DNA from: Prunus persica
Lineage: Eukaryota > Streptophyta > Magnoliopsida > Rosales > Rosaceae
Assembly: GCF_000346465.2 (NCBI RefSeq)
Contig: NC_034009.1
Location: forward strand, 5,293,269-5,357,268
Reading direction: 5' to 3'
DNA length: 64,000 bases
The translations under genes and the position numbers were made by a program. Every line of letters starts with the position of its first letter. The first letter of the stretch is position 1. The notes below the pieces were generated by a model. The model saw only the letters and a program-made list of their open reading frames with translations, searched no databases and was not told the DNA's origin. This document shows positions 21,554 through 34,100 of the stretch, one piece after another.

Positions 21554-23735
21554 GGGGACGGCGCACAGCGCCTCTTCGACTTCTCGGTGGCACAACATTG
21601 CCGTCCGGCCACCTCCGAAGATGAGACCAGTCAAAAAATGACGGCCACCAACCAACGAGCGTGTCTAGGCTAGAGCGTAGCCCTCCTAGCCCCTCGATGC
21701 GACGGGGTCAGCTCAAAAAGGCTGAGAGGGTTCGAGATTTTCCAGCAACTTCGGCAACCGTTGTCATCGATCTAGGTATGGTTCTCCATCCTCTTTTCAT
21801 GCTCTAGTTGTTTATGTAGGTGGTTTGGATCTATTTTGGAGTTTTAGAAGCCAATCAACATACCCATATAAGGTTGACGGTGTTGGCCATTTTTTACCCA
21901 TCTCTGGCCCCTTTTTAGCCGAGGTCCGAGACCAAAACTTGTTCCCCTTGTTAGTCTAAACGTGTTGGTATAGGTATTGTAGGGAGTTTTGAGAATGTTA
22001 TGTTGCCGAAATTTTCTCAAGACAGCCACCACTGCCGCGACGGGTGCTAGCCCATGTTGTCTTAAAATGTTCCCAACGTCGTCCTGAGCACAACATTATA
22101 CTCAGATTTGAAGTTGGTTACCGTTTGATTATCAAATGGATACTGCACCTATTGTGTGATATTCGGGTTCGATAGGTTAGGACCGTTAGATCAGTTCCAA
22201 TTTCAATTATGTTGTTCCCTATACCTCTAAGATCGTGTAGGAACTTACAAATTGAGAATCTGGATATCGGATACTCCAAGTTAATAATTCTAGGGTTATA
22301 GGAACCAATCGTCATCTGATCATGCGATTGACATAGATCCTACCACTCGATTGAGACCAAACCTTTAGGAGTTGTTTAGTAGACTTTGTGGGACCTATAG
22401 GAACTTTCAGATAGGAAATCAGATGTCGTGGGCCCCGCAAGGCCTAATTAACCTAGATGGTGGGCTTCGCTGGCCCAATCGAGACCAATTGGTTAAGAGG
22501 TATTTGTGATTGGATGTTTGTTTTAAAGTTGGTAGTCTGCTATGAGAGTTTTATTAAATATTTATGAATAATTATTTTATCGCTTTTACTTTCCAAACAT
22601 GATATATTTATGCTTTATTGTGCGAATTTGGGTTGAGTTGATTTTAAATGTTTGGTTATATGTTTATTTTCTTATATGTTGAAGAGTATGAGAAATGAAA
22701 TATCTGTTGCCTTCGAAATGTCTTCGAACATATGGTTGCCTTCGAAAATATTGATGTCTTTGGAAATATGCTTGCCTTTGGAGATATTGATGTCTTCGGA
22801 CATCTTGGATGCCTTCGGAAATATTAATGTCTTTGGACATCCCAGTTGCCTTGGGGAAATAAGTGTCTTTGAACAATTGCCTTGAGTATATCTCCCTGAG
22901 TTCGGCTAGGATTGTGTTCTCATGTTGACCATTCATCCCTGAGTTCTACTAGCATTTGCCACACATATGAAGAAGACCGTTCCACATGTGTAGTATTTGG
23001 AATGGACATATTATGTTTGGGGTACAACTATGTGGAGAACAGTGCAGTACTGATATGTTTTATATAGTTAACATGATATTCTTCACCACCCTACTCATGT
23101 TATCTGCACATGGAATGACATTCAATTATATAACTTGTTGAAATTAAGCTAAAGAATGATTCCATAATTTTATTGTTGATTTCACTTTGAATATTTTTGT
23201 ATTATCTAAATTGTGATTTATGGTAGAAAGAACTACGTGTAGCTTGATCCCTTAGTAAGGGCACGTAGGCAACCTAGGCTAACCTAGGTGCAGCCGCAAG
23301 TTTAAGGATTTGTTTGTTATGTTCAGTTTTGTCAAGAGGATTTTACTGACTTCTTCGTGTTGGCAAAAAAAGGGGCCTGAAGCCCATCGAAACTGTTGCT
23401 AATTGGTGTGTGGTTTACACCTTGTGCTTGTTAAACACTTGTTAAGTAATTGTGTTTACTGTGCAGGTAGTTTTTTTTTTTTTTTGGTTGAGTTTTGAGC
23501 CAGTTTCAAGGGAGGATTTATCGATTTTTTGGTAGAAGTCAAATCCTAAAGTTGTTTTGAAATTATGTCAAAAATGATATTTTAGTAATTTTGGGCCAAC
23601 ACATGCTTGGTGCCGGATAGGGAGAGGGTTCGTCACGAATTTCAAAGGGAAATTCAGCGCAAGTCCTTTCAACCTTGGTAGTGTATATGTGTGTGAAAAA
23701 CCCCCACCACCTTGTGTTTTTTTTTTTTTTTCCCT
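21552..23735 (+). mobile_element. Probable LTR-retrotransposon remnant
   Basis: A GC-richer block (21555-22090) is followed by sequence in the style of plant retroelement LTR/leader DNA, including CCCTTAGTAAGGGCACGTAG and CCTAGGTGCAGCCGC near 23250-23300, a motif I associate with long terminal repeats in Rosaceae. No polyprotein frame, paired LTR or target duplication could be found, so the extent is approximate and the class is inferred. It encloses the 36-bp tandem repeat at 22707-22885. Confidence 0.35.
22707..22885 (+). repeat. Degenerate ~36-bp tandem repeat, about five copies
   Basis: Copies start with TTGCC (or ATGCC) at 22707, 22736, 22772, 22809, 22846 and 22877 (the last partial), spaced 29, 36, 37, 37 and 31 bp. 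Each reads roughly TTGCCTTCGGAAATATTGAT followed by GTCTTTGGACATC. GTCTTCGGACAT is partly self-complementary. Copies differ at several sites, so the array is not recent. Confidence 0.8.
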
Positions 23736-24140
23736 TTATTATCGTTGGCCCGAAGTGCTCCTCTCCTCTTATACAACTAGACAACATGTACTAAATTAAT
23801 GTTGATGTGCAACCATAGAACCATTGGTATATCACGTGTACAAAACATGCAACATTTTTTTTTGGGTCAAATGCAAGGCATTTTATGTTCTTGTGAGTTC
23901 CAATTCTCTTCTCCGATTTGTAGGTTAAAATAATAAGATTGTAAATCAAAATACTAAAATGAAAATTGGGAAAATTTTGAAAACTAGTCCAATTATGGAC
24001 ATGTTAAAGACTTTTAGCAAAGTTTTTAAAAAACTTTCATGGAGCTGTGAGAGTATGGGGAGTGCTCTGATAATCCAATCTTTGAGAGAGTTGATTCGCT
24101 TTCAAAATCCCTCTATGGTGTTCTTGATGGAGACTAAACA
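23736..24140 (+). repeat. Duplicated block L, copy 1 (partner 36258-36660)
   Basis: Strong similarity to 36258-36660 in the same orientation over about 400 bp, for example CAACTAGACAACATGTACTA and GAGAGAGTTGATTCGCT in both. It covers flanking DNA plus the start of a LINE-type endonuclease fragment. Copy 2 has an extra ~14 bp (CCTATGTAGATATT) near 36340 and lacks about 13 bp near 36590. Confidence 0.85.
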
Positions 24141-24228
24141 AAACATTCATAGAAAGAATCGCTTAAGGCAACAACTTGGTTTTTGGAAAGGATTTCATGT
24201 TGACCCAATTGGTCAAGCTGGAGGTTAA
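24020..24228 (+). pseudogene. LINE ORF2 endonuclease fragment (N-terminal part)
   Basis: The frame reads KLSWSCESMGSALIIQSLRE, then PSMVFLMETKQNIHRKNRL and LGFWKGFHVDPIGQAGG. This is the start of the apurinic endonuclease domain of plant L1-type LINEs, whose usual forms are LSWNCRGLG, FLMETK and VDPIGRSGG. It ends in a TAA where LALLW would be expected. Only about 65 residues remain, so it is a dead fragment. Confidence 0.75.
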
Positions 24229-26463
24229 AGATTATTGTGGAAGCTGGATATTCAAATTAAAGGATTAAAATTCGAGGTAAAGTTCAAGGACCTCTAAAGT
24301 TAAAAATCCTTTATTAAAAACACGAGATACTGTTTTAGAAAAAAGTAAAAATGTGTTTTGTGTTTTCAACGAATACAAAGAGCACGCCGCTTTCAAAAAC
24401 ACGGGATTCAAGTGCAATTCCTATTTTCTTTGTTTCCTCGTGAGCTCTAAATCTTGCATGACTGATCTCTACCACAACTAGAGCAATGCCAAGAAGTCAT
24501 GCACCGTCAAGCATGAATTATGGTTTGATTTCGAAGACTTGGAAATTGTTTTATATATAATTATTGGATTCTAAAGTAATTAAATGGCAGCTAATTAAAG
24601 ACCAGAGAGAAGATTTGCTGGCAAGGTACCTAATAATTTTTGTTTTCACCACAGATTTGGCTGGGTAGCTCACCCAGTCTCTGTTCGGTTCGTCCCTGCC
24701 TGCTTGTCACATGGCCAACAAACTTTTTCAAAATTATAGACAATTATTGCTTCGAAAAGTGATTTGTATTTGACAAGAAGATTAGATTTTTCAAAAAAAC
24801 CTATAAAATAAGATCAACGTGTTTAATAACTAGATACAACATATTTGAATTTACTACATGTACTGAATTATTTGAAATTTATTTGTTTCTTTCTCTTCTT
24901 ATTCAAATGTTGAAATACGTGAATCAATCTACAGTATCCGATACATGTTTATCTCAATTGAGAATCGACAAAATATCAATAATGTATGAAATATTGTAGA
25001 TTGATATTCGGTAACAAACTATATATTCCCTAATTATTTTAGGCAATTGGGTTCACAAATTAAGGAAGAAGGATGCCCATGCAATTCAGTCGTGCCATGG
25101 ACATGACGAAGATTCCCCGTGCAATTCAGTCGTAGGTTAGATTCATTCACAACCCTCAATCCGTGAAATAGGGTATGAAATGAATTCATGACCAATCCCA
25201 AAGGTGGGCAATCATGTAAAACATGTGCTAGCTCCTTCAAAAATATATCTAATTTCTCAAGAATCTGGGCTTCATTCATTCATTTATATTCCCTGAAGAA
25301 GTAAAAGAAACAAACTTGACAAAAAAAGAAAAGTAAAATAGCTCTTAGCAAATGGTTTAATGGTTTAAACTCGTGTTTAACGAGGAGCAAATGGTTTTAT
25401 GTGACGTTTTTTGTGGTGTCGTGTGGGTCAAATGGTTTAAACGCGTCACCTTGGTGAAAGTCAAATTGGTCTTATTCTCCTTTTTGTTAGTCTTGCTCTC
25501 AATAGACAAGTACGGAATTAAGAACACCGTTGTTGCCAAGAAAACAAAGAAAAAATAGACTCTTAAAATGGCGGCTTAGGTGATCCCACCTAACAACTAT
25601 TTTTATTCTATTTCATCAAAATAAGAGTAATTAATTACTACTCTATGCATGAAGCATATTGCTCTTATAATTTCTGGAATATATATAGTAGGTTTTTCCA
25701 TGTTTTTTGTAAGATAATGTGGCTAACGTTTAACCTCGAAACTACAAAGGAAAACTTTATTAAATACTAAAAAAATGATAAATAGTTTAACACTTAAAAC
25801 CATCTCATTAATAATTATCTCAATCATATGGCTTCTTTTTTTTTTTTTGAGAAATTCTATGATTGCATTCATAATTCAGCCAAAAAAGCCACTAGCCACA
25901 AAGGGCCAATACAAACTAGCCACAAAAGGGCCATTACAATAACGGAGCGGTCTAATATCAAAATTAAGAAAATCAGGTATGTCTCCACCAACGATCAGGC
26001 AAGATCGAGGAAACTCTGGCATAGGCATCCCAACTAAGATTGCAAACTTAGAATAATAAAAAAGAGATAAAGCTTGAAAAAACCAAGCCATAACAATACA
26101 AATAAAACTTTCACCAATCATATGACTTCTATCCTACCACACAACCCTAATAATATATTCATTAATTTATAAAACTTAATCGTTGTTTTTTGAGAAAACC
26201 CTAAAGAAAAATTCCTTGCCGCCTTCGAGAGTGGCGTCCACCCTTCCTATTGTAAGTTCTTTCATATATTTATTCAATAATACTAACTTTGGTCAGACAT
26301 AACTTCAGTAGGGTAAAATAGAAATCTACCCCATGTAATGTTAAAATGACAATATTTTTATTTATTGTTCATAATTAAAATATTTAAGACAAATGAAAAA
26401 CAAATAATAAGTAGTTGTCCTAACCAGTAATCAACTAGCTTTGATTGTTGATAAACCAAAAAT

Positions 26464-28202
26464 GATTTCCACTGGGTACTTATCGCAAATTACAGTCCCG
26501 TAAATATGATCCCTACAAGATTTTAAAGAAGATCAACAACAATGCTTATGTTGTGGACTTGCTCCCATCCATGGACATTTCAAGCACTTTCAATGTTGCT
26601 GCCTGTATGCATTCCATGAAGATGATCCACTCTATCTCGAAGATAACTCAGGGTCGAGTTCTTCCAAAATGGAAGGGACTAATGTAGAACATATTGCCGA
26701 GTTGATTGAGAAACAGCTGGATAGACGCGCACGCATTGGCGGAGCTAGGAATTCTATCAAGGAGGGTCAACTTTAAATAGCTTTATAATTACAATGAACT
26801 TAGCTTTTATAGGAAAATATATATAAGAATTCATTATAATCATTAAATTTCAATATCACAAATTTAATATCTTAGTAAGTATAACCCAAAATGTAGCAAC
26901 CTAAAAATAATGAAAGAGTATCAAAAGTTGATTTTAGATAGAATGAGAAAATCAAATAAAATCCATGAGACATACATATAAATGACATATGAAGACATCA
27001 AAACAAATACAGATCATATTCATGTTCATTGTAGACAATTTACATTTGTGAGAACGGTCAATAGTAAGTATAGTGTTGGAAGTTTGAATGAAATTCAAGA
27101 ATATTTGTCCCACATTGGTAGAAAGTAGAAAGAGTGAGGTGTGGAAGTCTCACACTTAGTAAATGAAAGTGGGCCAAGTGGAAGCCAATTGAGCTTCAAA
27201 AACGATTTGGGCTCTGAATATTGTATAAAACTATATAATATTAATAGTAGAAAAGATGGGCCTTGGGCCACTTGGGTATTTTCATATTTAAATTAATTTT
27301 TTGGTTTCGGATTAATAATTTTTTATTAATTCATTAATTAACTGTTTTCTAATAGTTGTGACTCTTCTGATAAGGTTTTAGAGATTTATTTAAATCAAAC
27401 AAAGCCTCATTCGTTTGACACAGAAAAAGCATTCTACAAGCATTTCACATTGTCTGAGAGGAAAACAAACAAAGTTCGCCGGATTCTAAGTCCGAGTGCT
27501 AGGGCTTAGAATAAAAATAGGTGAATCCTGAGAGGCAGTCACCTATAAAACTTCAAGTACTGAGAAGAGGTGAAATTATTGTCTTTTAGACATTGCATCA
27601 AATCTACAAGCCTCTATCTCGAATCCAAGTCAATTTTATTTGTTGTTGTTTACTATATTATGTATTACAGTTTGTATCTATTTCGTTGATATTGTTAATA
27701 TACAATAATTTAAATAGTCATTGATTATTGTTTTTCCTATATATACGTATAAAACAACTTGGATAACATAGATAAATATAATATTTTTAAAATGTTGAGA
27801 ATGGTCAAGTGACCCTTGTGGGCCTTAATTGGCTCCGTTAATGTGCGCACGTCGTCGCGGCAGCAAAGCCCAATATGTGCAAGTATGGGCCCCGAGCTTA
27901 GAATCGAGTCCATGACTTATCGTTTCAAACAGAACAGTGTGACAAGTGCAACTCATTGCTTTGCTATGATGTATGGGCTATTTTAGCCAAATTCTATCGT
28001 TCACTTTAACTTTTTAACGTTTAAAGGTTTTAGAATATTTTAGAAATTTTTTATTATTTTCCTTTTTGTTTCTAATTAGCTTTCCTAGCAAGTCTAAGGT
28101 TTCTCATTAGCTTTCCAAGCAAATTTAGGGTTTCTCTTGTATAAAAGGAATGCGTTGAAGCATCCTGAGTCATTCATCTTATCCATTATATCTCGCTGCA
28201 TC
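26464..28202 (+). mobile_element. 5'-truncated Ty3/gypsy remnant inserted in copy A
   Basis: At 26470-26745 one frame reads [26 protein letters not shown] and ISSTFNVA. After small frameshifts it continues as [19 protein letters not shown] and IAELIEKQLDRR. This is the C-terminal tail of a plant gypsy polyprotein, past the integrase. Downstream, 27790-28200 has LTR style (CAAGCAAATTTAGGGTTTCT, TATAAAAGG). The middle, from TGTTGGAAGTTTGAATG at 27079, looks like a second, copia-type LTR piece. Copy B is continuous at this point, with ATAAAGCAAAAATGG, so the block is an insertion. Similar 12-13 bp flank both ends (ATAAACCAAAAAT and ATAAAGCAAAAAT). Confidence 0.65.
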
Positions 28203-29571
28203 ATAAAGCAAAAATAATTCAATAATAACTAGCACACTAAATTAACTCCATCTTGAACACATACGTTAGCATCAAGCATGGGGTAGCAAAAGGTTCCAAA
28301 AACATAAAATAAAGTAATTAAGAAACAAGAAGAAGACAAGCATGGGGATTAATTGTTGCACAAAATAAGGACAAGAAGAAGAGGGCAGGAGTTGTTAGTT
28401 AGTTACAATAAAAATCCAATTAAGAACACAAAGCAGGTTCTTTAATTAAAACACAAGTTAATTGAGATGCCTTCATCTTCATGTCTAAATAATGATGTAC
28501 TCCATAAGACAAGGCATTGGTTTGACGAAGAAAAGATAAGACAAGGCATTGGAAAATTTGATCTGAGAATCGAATGAGATTTTGTTTTAGGGTTTTTTTT
28601 TTTTTTTTTTTTTAGTGGAAAGACTTCTTTCCTAGTGGTCAGACAACCAGTACTGAGAGACTTTGATATGATTTGATTTGGCCCATCTCTCTGTCTCTTT
28701 TCATGCTTCTTTTTCAACTTATCTCGGTTTTGTGTGTGTTTTTTCTTCCATGTAATCAATCCTTCAATTGAAACTTTTCCTTGACCAAGATAAATAGCTC
28801 GCAGTGTTTTTTTTTTTTTTTTTTAATAATATCTGAAATGTCCCTTTTTTATGTGTCCTTTTCAAGATTATCTATTGGAAAAAAGAGAAAAAATTTAAAC
28901 TAGAAGTAATTAAATTCAAAATAATACAAATAGGAACCAAAAAATGCTTAATATTAGGGTATCATCTCACAAATATATTGGAATGTTATCTAATTTAATA
29001 ACTTTTTTTTTTTGGTAGGCCAAAGTGAGGGAAAGGGAGTGGAAATTCGAACTCTTTCTTTTATGAAAAATCAACCTAGTTTTTAAAAAAATTCATAATT
29101 CTATCACTTTTCCCTATTTTCTTTTTTCTTTACTTTTTCTGTGTAGAACCTAACACTCTTCTATAATAATAAAATACATGCAAAAGAAATTTAGACATGA
29201 GAATGAAAGAAAAACAAAAAGAAGAGGGGGCATTTAAGAAATTTATAGTACATTTGTACAAGATCACTAACATAAAATATCTATACAACAACATTTGAGT
29301 GGGGCCAGTGCAAGTGTCATTTTTTATTGGACTAGAGACCTCATTGGCGTCCAATTTAATAAGTTAAATCATAACATTTTAATGTTAGTCAAACAATGAC
29401 CAAGACATTAATCCCTCTTATACAAGTGTTTGTCCCATTTATTAGGGAAAAAACACTTACAGTATTTCTAGCCCTAAGTCAGCAAAACAACGACCAAGAC
29501 ATTAGCCCCATTAGTTGGGGTTGAAATTATTGTTTGTCTAGCCCAAAGAGCAATTTCCTAGGAAGGAAAGA

Positions 29572-29979
29572 AAGGGATACGATTTCTCCACTCCCTTTTG
29601 CTTTTTAATACTTTTTAATCAATTTTGTTCATTTTCTTTCCTATCCTACCCTTACCCTACATCAATTTCTTTTTACTTCGCTTTTATATTAGTTCTTTTT
29701 CTTTATACTTAATTTTCTAACTTGCACTTCATTTTCAGTATTTTTTTTTCCTTTAATTGAGTAAGAAATTAAGTTTTTTCCTCCTTTAATATTGAAAATG
29801 GAGTGTAAGTTAGAAAATTAAGTATAAAAAAAAAATAATACAAAAGTGTAGTAAAAAAGAAATTAATTTAGAGTAAAAATAGAATATGAAAGATAAAGAA
29901 CAAAATTAATTAAAAAGTATTTAAAAATAAAAGAAAGTGTAAATAGAGAAAATAAAAATGGAAAAATCAGCTTCCAAGA
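29572..29979. mobile_element. ~400-bp foldback (inverted-repeat) element in copy A
   Basis: The left arm (about 29597-29745) and right arm (about 29790-29934) are long inverted copies of each other. For example CTTAATTTTCTAACTTGCAC at the left pairs with GTGTAAGTTAGAAAATTAAG at the right. About 45 bp of loop separates them. Copy B runs straight from AAGGAAAGAC to AAAAAGTGAGCAATTTCC with no such insert. It has no coding capacity. Confidence 0.75.
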
Positions 29980-30700
29980 GAAAAACAATGAGCAATTTCC
30001 AAGTGGTGGCCATTGCACCGAATAAATGGGTTTATTACCGCTTTGATCAGAGCAGCAATCTCCTAAACTACATTGTCTGAATGCACAGTACACTCTTGAC
30101 GAATCTTCATACCTTTTCAAGTCAACGGTTTCACTGGGTTTATGACGTCATAAAAAAAAACGAAGCTGACGTCACACATTGGGGAGGGCTAATAAAGATG
30201 GCAGCAATGATTAAGGGAGCATGTGCTTATGGCCTTTTTACCCTTTTCTAGAGGGAATTGAAACTTTATCTCACCACTTCCTACCATCTGATTGAATGAT
30301 AGTTATCTATTAAAGATGTCCATATACGTATGAGAAATTAAATGTTTTGGTTAAATCTTATCATGTAGATCCATAACATGGTAATTAACGGGTGTATTAG
30401 TATTGATACACGATAATATGAGAGATTATAGAATGATATTGAAGTACGGTTATGTAGTATAATTTATACACATGTTACTAAAATATGAGTAGATAACACA
30501 GTTGATATTTCCCTCTTTTAAGGCATAAAAAAAATATCTATTTATATTATAATACGTGGACAAGTTGATATGGCTCATCTATTTGAGCATTCTAAAATTG
30601 TTAATTGAAGAAACGGTTTGAGATGTTCTAATGTATTTGACATAAGTTTTTGTAGTATTTTTAAGGCATTTTCTTTATGTTATAATTGATGTTCTTTTAT

Positions 30701-31164
30701 ATTTTGGTGTTCAACTGACCCCCTCTTTGGTTTTGATTTTGTCAAGCCATGGTCTTCCATGCCCATATGTTTGTTAGTGTTGGTTGGCTTTTGTGGTTCT
30801 TGGTACTGACTCTAGGTGGCTTCTGGTCTTTCAAGAATTACATAACACTTCTGCTCTATGAATTTTACAGTATAAAATGGGATATGGTGGGTGCGGAAGA
30901 GAAGATAGAGAAATTGGGAGAAAAGATGTGGGTGGGGTTAGTATGAATTTTTATTTTTATTTTTCCAAAACCATGGCTAGAGATTATGATGGGGATTTAC
31001 TTGGAAGAGTTGGGCTGATTGAAGAAGCTTAGGAGACTCTTGTTTTGAAAATAACGCTTTTAGCCCTCATTTTGATAGTTAAATTATCAAACTATCACGA
31101 TAGGACTCAATTGCAACTACTTGTCGAGTTAAAAGATGTAATTGCATCAAAAAAAGTTCAATGA
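30701..31164. other. Spacer between the two duplicated copies
   Basis: Single-copy as far as I can see. The plus-strand open stretch 30749-30946 has a hydrophobic beginning (FHAHMFVSVGWLLWFLVLTL) but no counterpart and no recognisable family, so I do not call it a gene. Confidence 0.4.
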
Positions 31165-34100
31165 CTCAATTGAAACTCGAGGTAAAATTCAAGGACCTCT
31201 AAAGTTAAAAATCCTTTTTTTTAAAACACGGAATATAGTTTTTTTTTATTTTTAAATGCAAACCCTCAAGATATATTTTCCGTGATTTCAATGAATACAG
31301 AGAGCACGCCATTTAAAAAAAAATACGAATTCAAGTGCAATTCCCATTTTCTTTGTTTCCTCATGAGCTCTAAATCTTGTATGACTGATCTCCACCACAA
31401 CTAGAGCAATGCCAAGAAGTCATGCAACGCCAAACATGAATTATTCTTTGATTTCGAAGACTTGGAATGGTTTTATATATAATTATTGGATTCTAAAGTA
31501 ATTAAATGGCAGCAAATTAAAGACTAGAGAGAAGATTTGCTGGCAAGGGTCCCTAATAATTTTTGTTTTCACCACAGATTTGGCTGGGCAGCTAACCCAG
31601 TCCTCTGTTCGGTTCGTCCCTGTCTGCTTGTCTGTCACATAGTCAACAGGCTTTATCTAGACAATTATTGCTTTGAAAATTGATTTGAAATAAATGATTT
31701 GTATTTGACAAGAAGATTAGATTTGTCAAAAAAACCCGTGAAATGAGATCAACGTGTTTAATAATTAGATGCTAAATTCATTTGTTTCTTTCTTTTCTTA
31801 TTCAAATATTGAAATACGTAAATCAATTTACAATATTCAGTACATATTTATCTCAATTGAGAATTGACAAAATATCAATGATATATCAAATATTGTAGAT
31901 TGATATTCAGTGCGAAACTAGTACGGCAATTGGGATCCACAAATTAAGGAAAGAAGGATGGCCTTTGCTAAAAGTGTCCGTGTCGTGGAGAAGAAGAAGA
32001 TGCCATGCAATTCAATCGTAGGTTAGATTCATTCACAACCCTCAATCCGTGAAATAGGGTATGAATTCATGACCGATCTCAAAGGTGGGCAATCATGTAA
32101 CACGTGCTAGCTCCTTCAAAAATATATATCTAATGTCTCATGAATTTGGGCTTCATTCAATGTTTTGCCAATTTTTTTGCACAAGTAAAAGAAAAGGGTC
32201 ACATGAAACACGAGGATCAGTCATCAGGAAGTAAATTTATGGGGATAATTAGTGAGAAGCAAATGGTTTAATGGTTTAAACGCGTGCTTAATGAGGAGCA
32301 AATGGTCTTATGTGATGTTTTTTTGGTGGTGTCGTTAAAGTCAAATTGATCTTGTTCTCAATAGACAAGTACTTAATTAAGAACACTGTTGTTGCACAGA
32401 AAACAAAGAAAAAATAGACACTTAAAATGGCTGCTTAGGTGATCCCATCTCACAAACATTTTTATTCTATTTCACCAAAATAAGAGTAATTAATTACTAC
32501 TATATGCATGAAACATATTGCTCTTATCATTTTTTTGGTTGTGTGTATTCTCTTCAAATCAATTCAACTTGTTATTGTGTTTGATCATTGGAGAAATTGT
32601 ATCCTTATTCGGCACCTTACTTTATACTTGTTTTTGTTATTTTATCAATAAAATACTATGATTCTATTATAATATATAAAAAAAAGGAAAAACCATCTCA
32701 ATAATAACATCTATTAGGATTTTATTAAGACTATATAAATCAATTATAACTAACATAGCAATGTAAGAAGTGACCAACCACCCTGATTGAGACTATTGAG
32801 CTATAACTATAAAAGGATTCGAAAGCACATTAATCAGTAGATGTGTAAAATTCTAAATAAAACTAGAACCAATTAATAATGCTTCGTCTCATGGAGAAAT
32901 TATAAAATAATACGGTATAGTATGACATAGTTTGTACACGTGTTATAATATAGGTAGACGACATGGTTGATATTTTAAGTTTTTAGGGTATATAATATCA
33001 ATAACTATCCACTTATATTATAATATGTGGACAAGTTATACCACGCGCGTGACCGTACTATCCAATGTAATGTTAGTATGACAATATTTATTTATTTATA
33101 ATAATTAAAATATATAAGAAAAATGGAAAACAAATAATAAGTAGTTGTCCTAAGCAATAATCAACTGGCTTTGATCGTTGATAAAGCAAAAATGGTTCAA
33201 TAATAACTAGTAAACTAAATTAACTCCATCTAAAACACATGCGTTAGCATCAACCAGTGCGGAGAGACTTTGCTATGATTTTGGCACATCTCTTTGTCTC
33301 TTTTTCATACTTCTTTTTCAGCTTATCTCGGTTTTGTGTGCTCCTTTGTTCGTATTATATTGTGTGTGTGTTTTTTCTTCCGTGTATTTAATTCAAACTT
33401 TACCTTGACCAAGAAAAATATCTCGTAGTGTTGTTTTCATACATCTAAAAGGTCCGTTTTTTATGTGTCCTTTTCAAAATAATACAAATAGGAACCAAAA
33501 AATGCCTTATATTCTTATGTATCATCTCACAAATATAGCAACAAAATTCATGCAATTCAAAAGAAATTTAGACACGAGAATGAAAGAGAAACAAAAAATA
33601 AAGGGCGCATTTAAGAATTTTATAATATATTTGTACAAGATCAATAGCATAAATTTTATATATAATAACATTTGAGATGGGCTAGTGCAAGTGTCATGTT
33701 TCATTAGACTAAAGACCTCGTTCGCATCCAATTTAATAAGTTTAATCCTAACTTTTTAAAGTTTGCCAAACAACGACCAAGACATTAGTCCCATCACTTG
33801 GCATTGAAGCTTTTTGGACCCCAAAGAGCAATTTCGTCGTAAGGAAAGACAAAAAGTGAGCAATTTCCAAGTGGTGGCCATCGCGCCGAATAAATGAGAT
33901 GACTTTTAAGTCGCGCCGCTTTGAAGTTTGAACAGAGCAGCAATCTCCTAAACTACATTCTAGGAATGCACAGCACACTCTTGACGAATCTTCATCCCTT
34001 TTCAAGTCAACGATTTCACTGGGTTTATGACGTCATAAAGAAAACTAGAGCTGGCGTCACACATGGGGAGGGCTAACAAAGATGGCAGCAATGATTAAGG

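Larger units (their letters stand above)
24265..30700 (+). repeat. Direct duplication, copy A (partner 31165-34600)
   Basis: Collinear similarity blocks with copy B: about 24265-25330 with 31165-32160; 25330-25660 with 32260-32535; 26330-26463 with 33060-33185; 28203-28290 with 33180-33260; 28645-28985 with 33253-33540; 29165-29365 with 33545-33745; and 29985-30700 with 33850-34600. Copy A is longer mainly because of insertions at 26464-28202 and 29572-29979. No clear gene lies in either copy. Stretches between the blocks (for example 25660-26330) differ or are single-copy and show no gene. Block limits were judged by eye. Confidence 0.85.

Noticed and set aside
21356..21673. Long plus-strand open frame with a Leu-Ser repeat
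   Set aside because: It is kept open by the TC microsatellite and has no conserved domain.
22664..22936. Minus-strand frame with RHQYFQRQ repeats
   Set aside because: The repeat arises from the 36-bp minisatellite; the period is a multiple of three by length only, and copies differ by indels.
29130..29354. Minus-strand frame MDANEV, with partner at 33522-33731
   Set aside because: Both copies stay open for about 60 residues, but nonsynonymous changes dominate and no family is recognisable. Recent duplication explains the similarity.
29863..30120. Minus-strand frame MKRYEDSSRV, with partner at 33748-34005
   Set aside because: The two copies differ mostly by amino-acid-changing substitutions and diverge in frame after about 25 residues, which does not look like selection for a protein.
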